This document shows positions 5,818-7,464 of a DNA stretch of 7,464 bases, in pieces. The notes below the pieces were generated by a model. It saw nothing but the letters and a program-made list of their open reading frames with translations, made no database searches and was not told where the DNA came from. Each line of letters opens with the position of its first letter. The stretch's first letter is position 1. Origin of the DNA: Alphaproteobacteria bacterium (GTDB lineage Bacteria > Pseudomonadota > Alphaproteobacteria > SMXP01); NCBI GenBank assembly GCA_021774995.1, contig JAJFIM010000077.1:1-7464 (forward strand), written 5' to 3'. The position numbers and the translations under genes were made by a program.

Positions 5818-6141
5818 ATGCAACCTAAGTTAAAAATAAAAAAGGGCGACCGTGTGATTGTGGTTACCGGGAAAGACAAAGGTAAAACCGGGAACGTGAT
5901 CAAGGTTATGCTAGGCGAGAATCGCGTGTTGGTTCAGGGTGTCAATATGATTAAACGCCATCAGCGCCAGACCCAAACCGAACAGGGCGGTATTATTACT
6001 AAAGAAGCCCCGATTGAAGTGTCTAATATTGCGCATCTGGATCCAAAAGATAACAAGCCAACGCGTATCGGATACAAAATCTTAGCGGATGGCCGCAAAG
6101 TACGTTATGCCAAAAAATCAGGTGAGGTCATCGATGTCTGA
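5818..6141 (+). CDS. rplX: 50S ribosomal protein L24
   Basis: The product has 107 residues, the usual length for L24. L24 is one of the two assembly initiators of the 50S subunit, with L3, and contacts 23S rRNA near the tunnel exit. A KOW motif occupies roughly residues 7-34 (IKKGDRVIVVTGKDKGKTG). It is followed by VLVQGVNMIKRHQRQT at 38-53 and the later VSNIAHLDPKDNKPTRIGYK. The ATG abuts the rplN stop (TGAATG), and GGAGG at 5805-5809 inside rplN is its ribosome binding site with an 8-base spacer. The 3' end overlaps rplE by 8 bases. Confidence 0.98.
   Translation: MQPKLKIKKGDRVIVVTGKDKGKTGNVIKVMLGENRVLVQGVNMIKRHQRQTQTEQGGIITKEAPIEVSNIAHLDPKDNKPTRIGYKILADGRKVRYAKKSGEVIDV
6121..6127 (+). promoter_or_regulatory. 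Ribosome binding site selecting the rplE start
   Basis: GGTGAGG at 6121-6127 lies 6 bases before the ATG at 6134, inside the last codons of rplX. An earlier in-frame ATG at 6089 would add 15 residues with no family counterpart and deepen the overlap with rplX to 53 bases. The site therefore favours the downstream start. Confidence 0.75.
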
Positions 6142-6691
6142 GCAGGCCTATATACCCCACTCGAAGAAGCGTTATCTTGAGATCGTCCGACCGGCGATGC
6201 AGAAGCAGATTGATTACGCGAATCGAATGCAAATACCCAAAATCGAAAAAATTGTGCTCAATATGGGCGTGGGTAAAGCCGCCACTGATTCAAAGATAAT
6301 CAAATCAGCGTTTGATGCGCTGCAAAAAATTGCAGGTCAAAAACCTGTTATCGCAAAGGCGCGGATCTCAGTGGCCACTTTCAAATTGCGTGAAGGGATG
6401 CCCATTGGCGTCAAAGTGACACTGCGCCGGGATAGAATGTACGATTTTGTTGACCGTTTGGTCACTATTGCGCTGCCTCGCGTACGGGATTTTCGCGGCC
6501 TGAATGCCAAGAGTTTCGATGGCAATGGCAATTTTGCCATGGGGTTGAAAGAGCATATCGTCTTTCCTGAGATTGATTACGACACGATCGATCATATGTG
6601 GGGAATGGATATTGTCGTGTGTACAACCGCGAATTCGGATGATGAGGCGAAAGCCCTTTTGAGTGAATTCGAATTTCCTTTCAGTGCTTAA
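6134..6691 (+). CDS. rplE: 50S ribosomal protein L5
   Basis: Starting at the ATG at 6134, the product has 185 residues and begins MSEQAYIPHSKKRYLEIVRP, which fits the alphaproteobacterial length and N-terminus. The reading frame also opens at an ATG at 6089, but that lies deep in rplX, lacks a good ribosome binding site and adds unmatched residues. L5 binds 5S rRNA, forms part of the central protuberance and touches P-site tRNA. Hallmarks are IPKIEKIVLNMGVGKA (34-49), LREGMPIGVKVTLRRDRMYD (85-104), LPRVRDFRGL (114-123) and GLKEHIVFPEIDYD (137-150). The gene overlaps rplX by 8 bases and is followed by a 45-base gap before rpsN. In E. coli the S8 repressor binds spc mRNA near the rplE start; no matching helix could be established here. 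Confidence 0.97.
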   Translation: MSEQAYIPHSKKRYLEIVRPAMQKQIDYANRMQIPKIEKIVLNMGVGKAATDSKIIKSAFDALQKIAGQKPVIAKARISVATFKLREGMPIGVKVTLRRDRMYDFVDRLVTIALPRVRDFRGLNAKSFDGNGNFAMGLKEHIVFPEIDYDTIDHMWGMDIVVCTTANSDDEAKALLSEFEFPFSA

Positions 6692-6736
6692 ATCTGGCGG
6701 AAATTTAAGAACGGATACCAAATAAGGAGATCCTTA

Positions 6737-7042
6737 ATGGCAAAAAAGAGTGCCGTTGAAAGAAACAAACGAGTGGAGCGAATGGTGAAGAAATTCGCCA
6801 GTAAGCGCATGCGGTTGAAAGCGATAGCGGCGGATAAATCGCTGCCTGGAGAGGAACGTTTTGCGGCGCGGCTGAAATTGGCTGAATTGCCACGTAATTC
6901 AAACCCGACGCGTATTCGCAACAGGTGCGAAGTTACGGGCCGTCCTCGCGGATATTATAGAAAACTCAGGATGTCCCGTATTGCTTTACGTGATTATGCA
7001 AGTATTGGCCAAATTCCTGGCATGGTTAAATCGAGTTGGTAG
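6737..7042 (+). CDS. rpsN: 30S ribosomal protein S14 (zinc-free, long type)
   Basis: The product has 101 residues, matching the long form of S14 that lacks zinc-binding cysteines. Only one cysteine is present (Cys64, in RNRCEVTGRPRGYYRK), so the paired CxxC motifs of the short zinc type are absent. S14 sits in the head of the 30S subunit beside S10 and S19. The C-terminal KLRMSRIALRDYASIGQIPG (76-95) and the ending MVKSSW are diagnostic, as is the basic N-terminal helix after MAKKSAVERN. AAGGAG at 6724-6729 lies 7 bases before the ATG. It follows rplE by 45 bases and precedes rpsH by 12. Confidence 0.98.
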   Translation: MAKKSAVERNKRVERMVKKFASKRMRLKAIAADKSLPGEERFAARLKLAELPRNSNPTRIRNRCEVTGRPRGYYRKLRMSRIALRDYASIGQIPGMVKSSW

Positions 7043-7054
7043 GAGACAGCGCAT

Positions 7055-7453
7055 ATGTCGATCAACGATCCTTTAGGTGATATGTTGACGCGCATCCGTA
7101 ATGCTCAGATGCGTAAGAAATCAAAAGTTATGACTCCTGCTTCCAAATTGCGGGGTTGGGTGCTGGATGTTTTGCACGAAGAAGGCTTTATTCGCGGTTA
7201 CGCGGAAGTTGAGCTATTGGGTATTAAGCGCGAGTTCGAGATCGAACTTAAATATTATGATGGAGAGCCGGTGATTTCCGATATTCGCCGGGTTTCCAAA
7301 CCGGGACGACGGGTCTATAGCGGCGCAAGTGAATTGCCGCGCGTACGCAATGGACTCGGCATTTCCATTATTTCGACGCCTAAAGGCATTATGTCCGATT
7401 CCACGGCGCGGGCGGCCAATGTAGGCGGTGAAGTTTTGTGCCAAGTCTATTAA
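7055..7453 (+). CDS. rpsH: 30S ribosomal protein S8
   Basis: The product has 132 residues, near the usual 130-132. S8 is a primary binder of the central domain of 16S rRNA and, in E. coli, the translational repressor of the spc operon. The N-terminus MSINDPLGDMLTRIRNAQMR is the family signature. KYYDGEPVISDIRRVSKPGR at about 67-86 precedes the C-terminal RNA-binding domain, which holds GLGISIISTPKGIMSD at about 100-115 and the ending ANVGGEVLCQVY. The serine-rich ISTPKG turn is the conserved rRNA contact. AGGAG at 7041-7045 partly overlaps the rpsN stop codon and lies 9 bases before the ATG. Only 11 bases follow before the window ends; rplF is expected next. Confidence 0.98.
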   Translation: MSINDPLGDMLTRIRNAQMRKKSKVMTPASKLRGWVLDVLHEEGFIRGYAEVELLGIKREFEIELKYYDGEPVISDIRRVSKPGRRVYSGASELPRVRNGLGISIISTPKGIMSDSTARAANVGGEVLCQVY

Positions 7454-7464
7454 ACCGTTGATCG

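Noticed and set aside
6089..6133. Upstream ATG giving a 200-residue L5
   Set aside because: No good ribosome binding site, 53-base overlap with rplX, and extra residues that do not match L5 N-termini.
6692..6736. Possible S8-binding regulatory helix or promoter in the rplE-rpsN gap
   Set aside because: I could not find a convincing stem or -35/-10 pair; only the rpsN ribosome binding site is clear.

Overview
The window is an ordinary, intact stretch of the bacterial S10-spc ribosomal protein cluster. All genes lie on the + strand and almost every base is coding. In order: the 3' end of an elongation factor Tu gene, then rpsJ-rplC-rplD-rplW-rplB-rpsS-rplV-rpsC-rplP-rpmC-rpsQ (S10 block), then rplN-rplX-rplE-rpsN-rpsH (start of the spc block). 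The window ends 11 bases after rpsH, where rplF would normally follow.

The organism looks like an alphaproteobacterium. The signs are a long L3 with the GSTGQCQDPGK segment and an extended acidic C-terminus, an L4 loop reading RQKGSGGARHG, an L22 beginning MGKPATPRRMADNEA, a 185-residue L5, a short 76-residue S17, and a tuf gene directly upstream of rpsJ. Base composition is about half G+C by eye, lower than in many free-living alphaproteobacteria. I cannot name a genus; the reading is by remembered family sequences, not by a search.

Layout. Positions 1-139 are the tuf 3' end. Positions 140-204 hold a strong inverted repeat, the only clear candidate for a transcriptional control element. Positions 205-5403 are the eleven S10-block genes. 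They are packed with ATGA overlaps (rplC/rplD and rplD/rplW), a TAATG junction (rplV/rpsC), or gaps of at most about 37 bases. A 45-base gap (5404-5448) with no terminator or recognisable promoter leads into the spc genes at 5449-7453, so the two blocks may be co-transcribed. rplX and rplE overlap by 8 bases.

The products together build the 30S subunit (S10, S19, S3, S17, S14, S8) and the 50S subunit (L3, L4, L23, L2, L22, L16, L29, L14, L24, L5), and EF-Tu delivers aminoacyl-tRNA to the finished ribosome. No RNA gene, mobile element, CRISPR array, frameshift or pseudogene was seen. I found no undescribed system. The points worth a second look are small: the tuf-rpsJ hairpin with a very short rpsJ leader, a TTG start in rpsS, an isoleucine at S10 position 57, the L3 tail, uneven ribosome binding sites, and the unbroken S10-spc junction.
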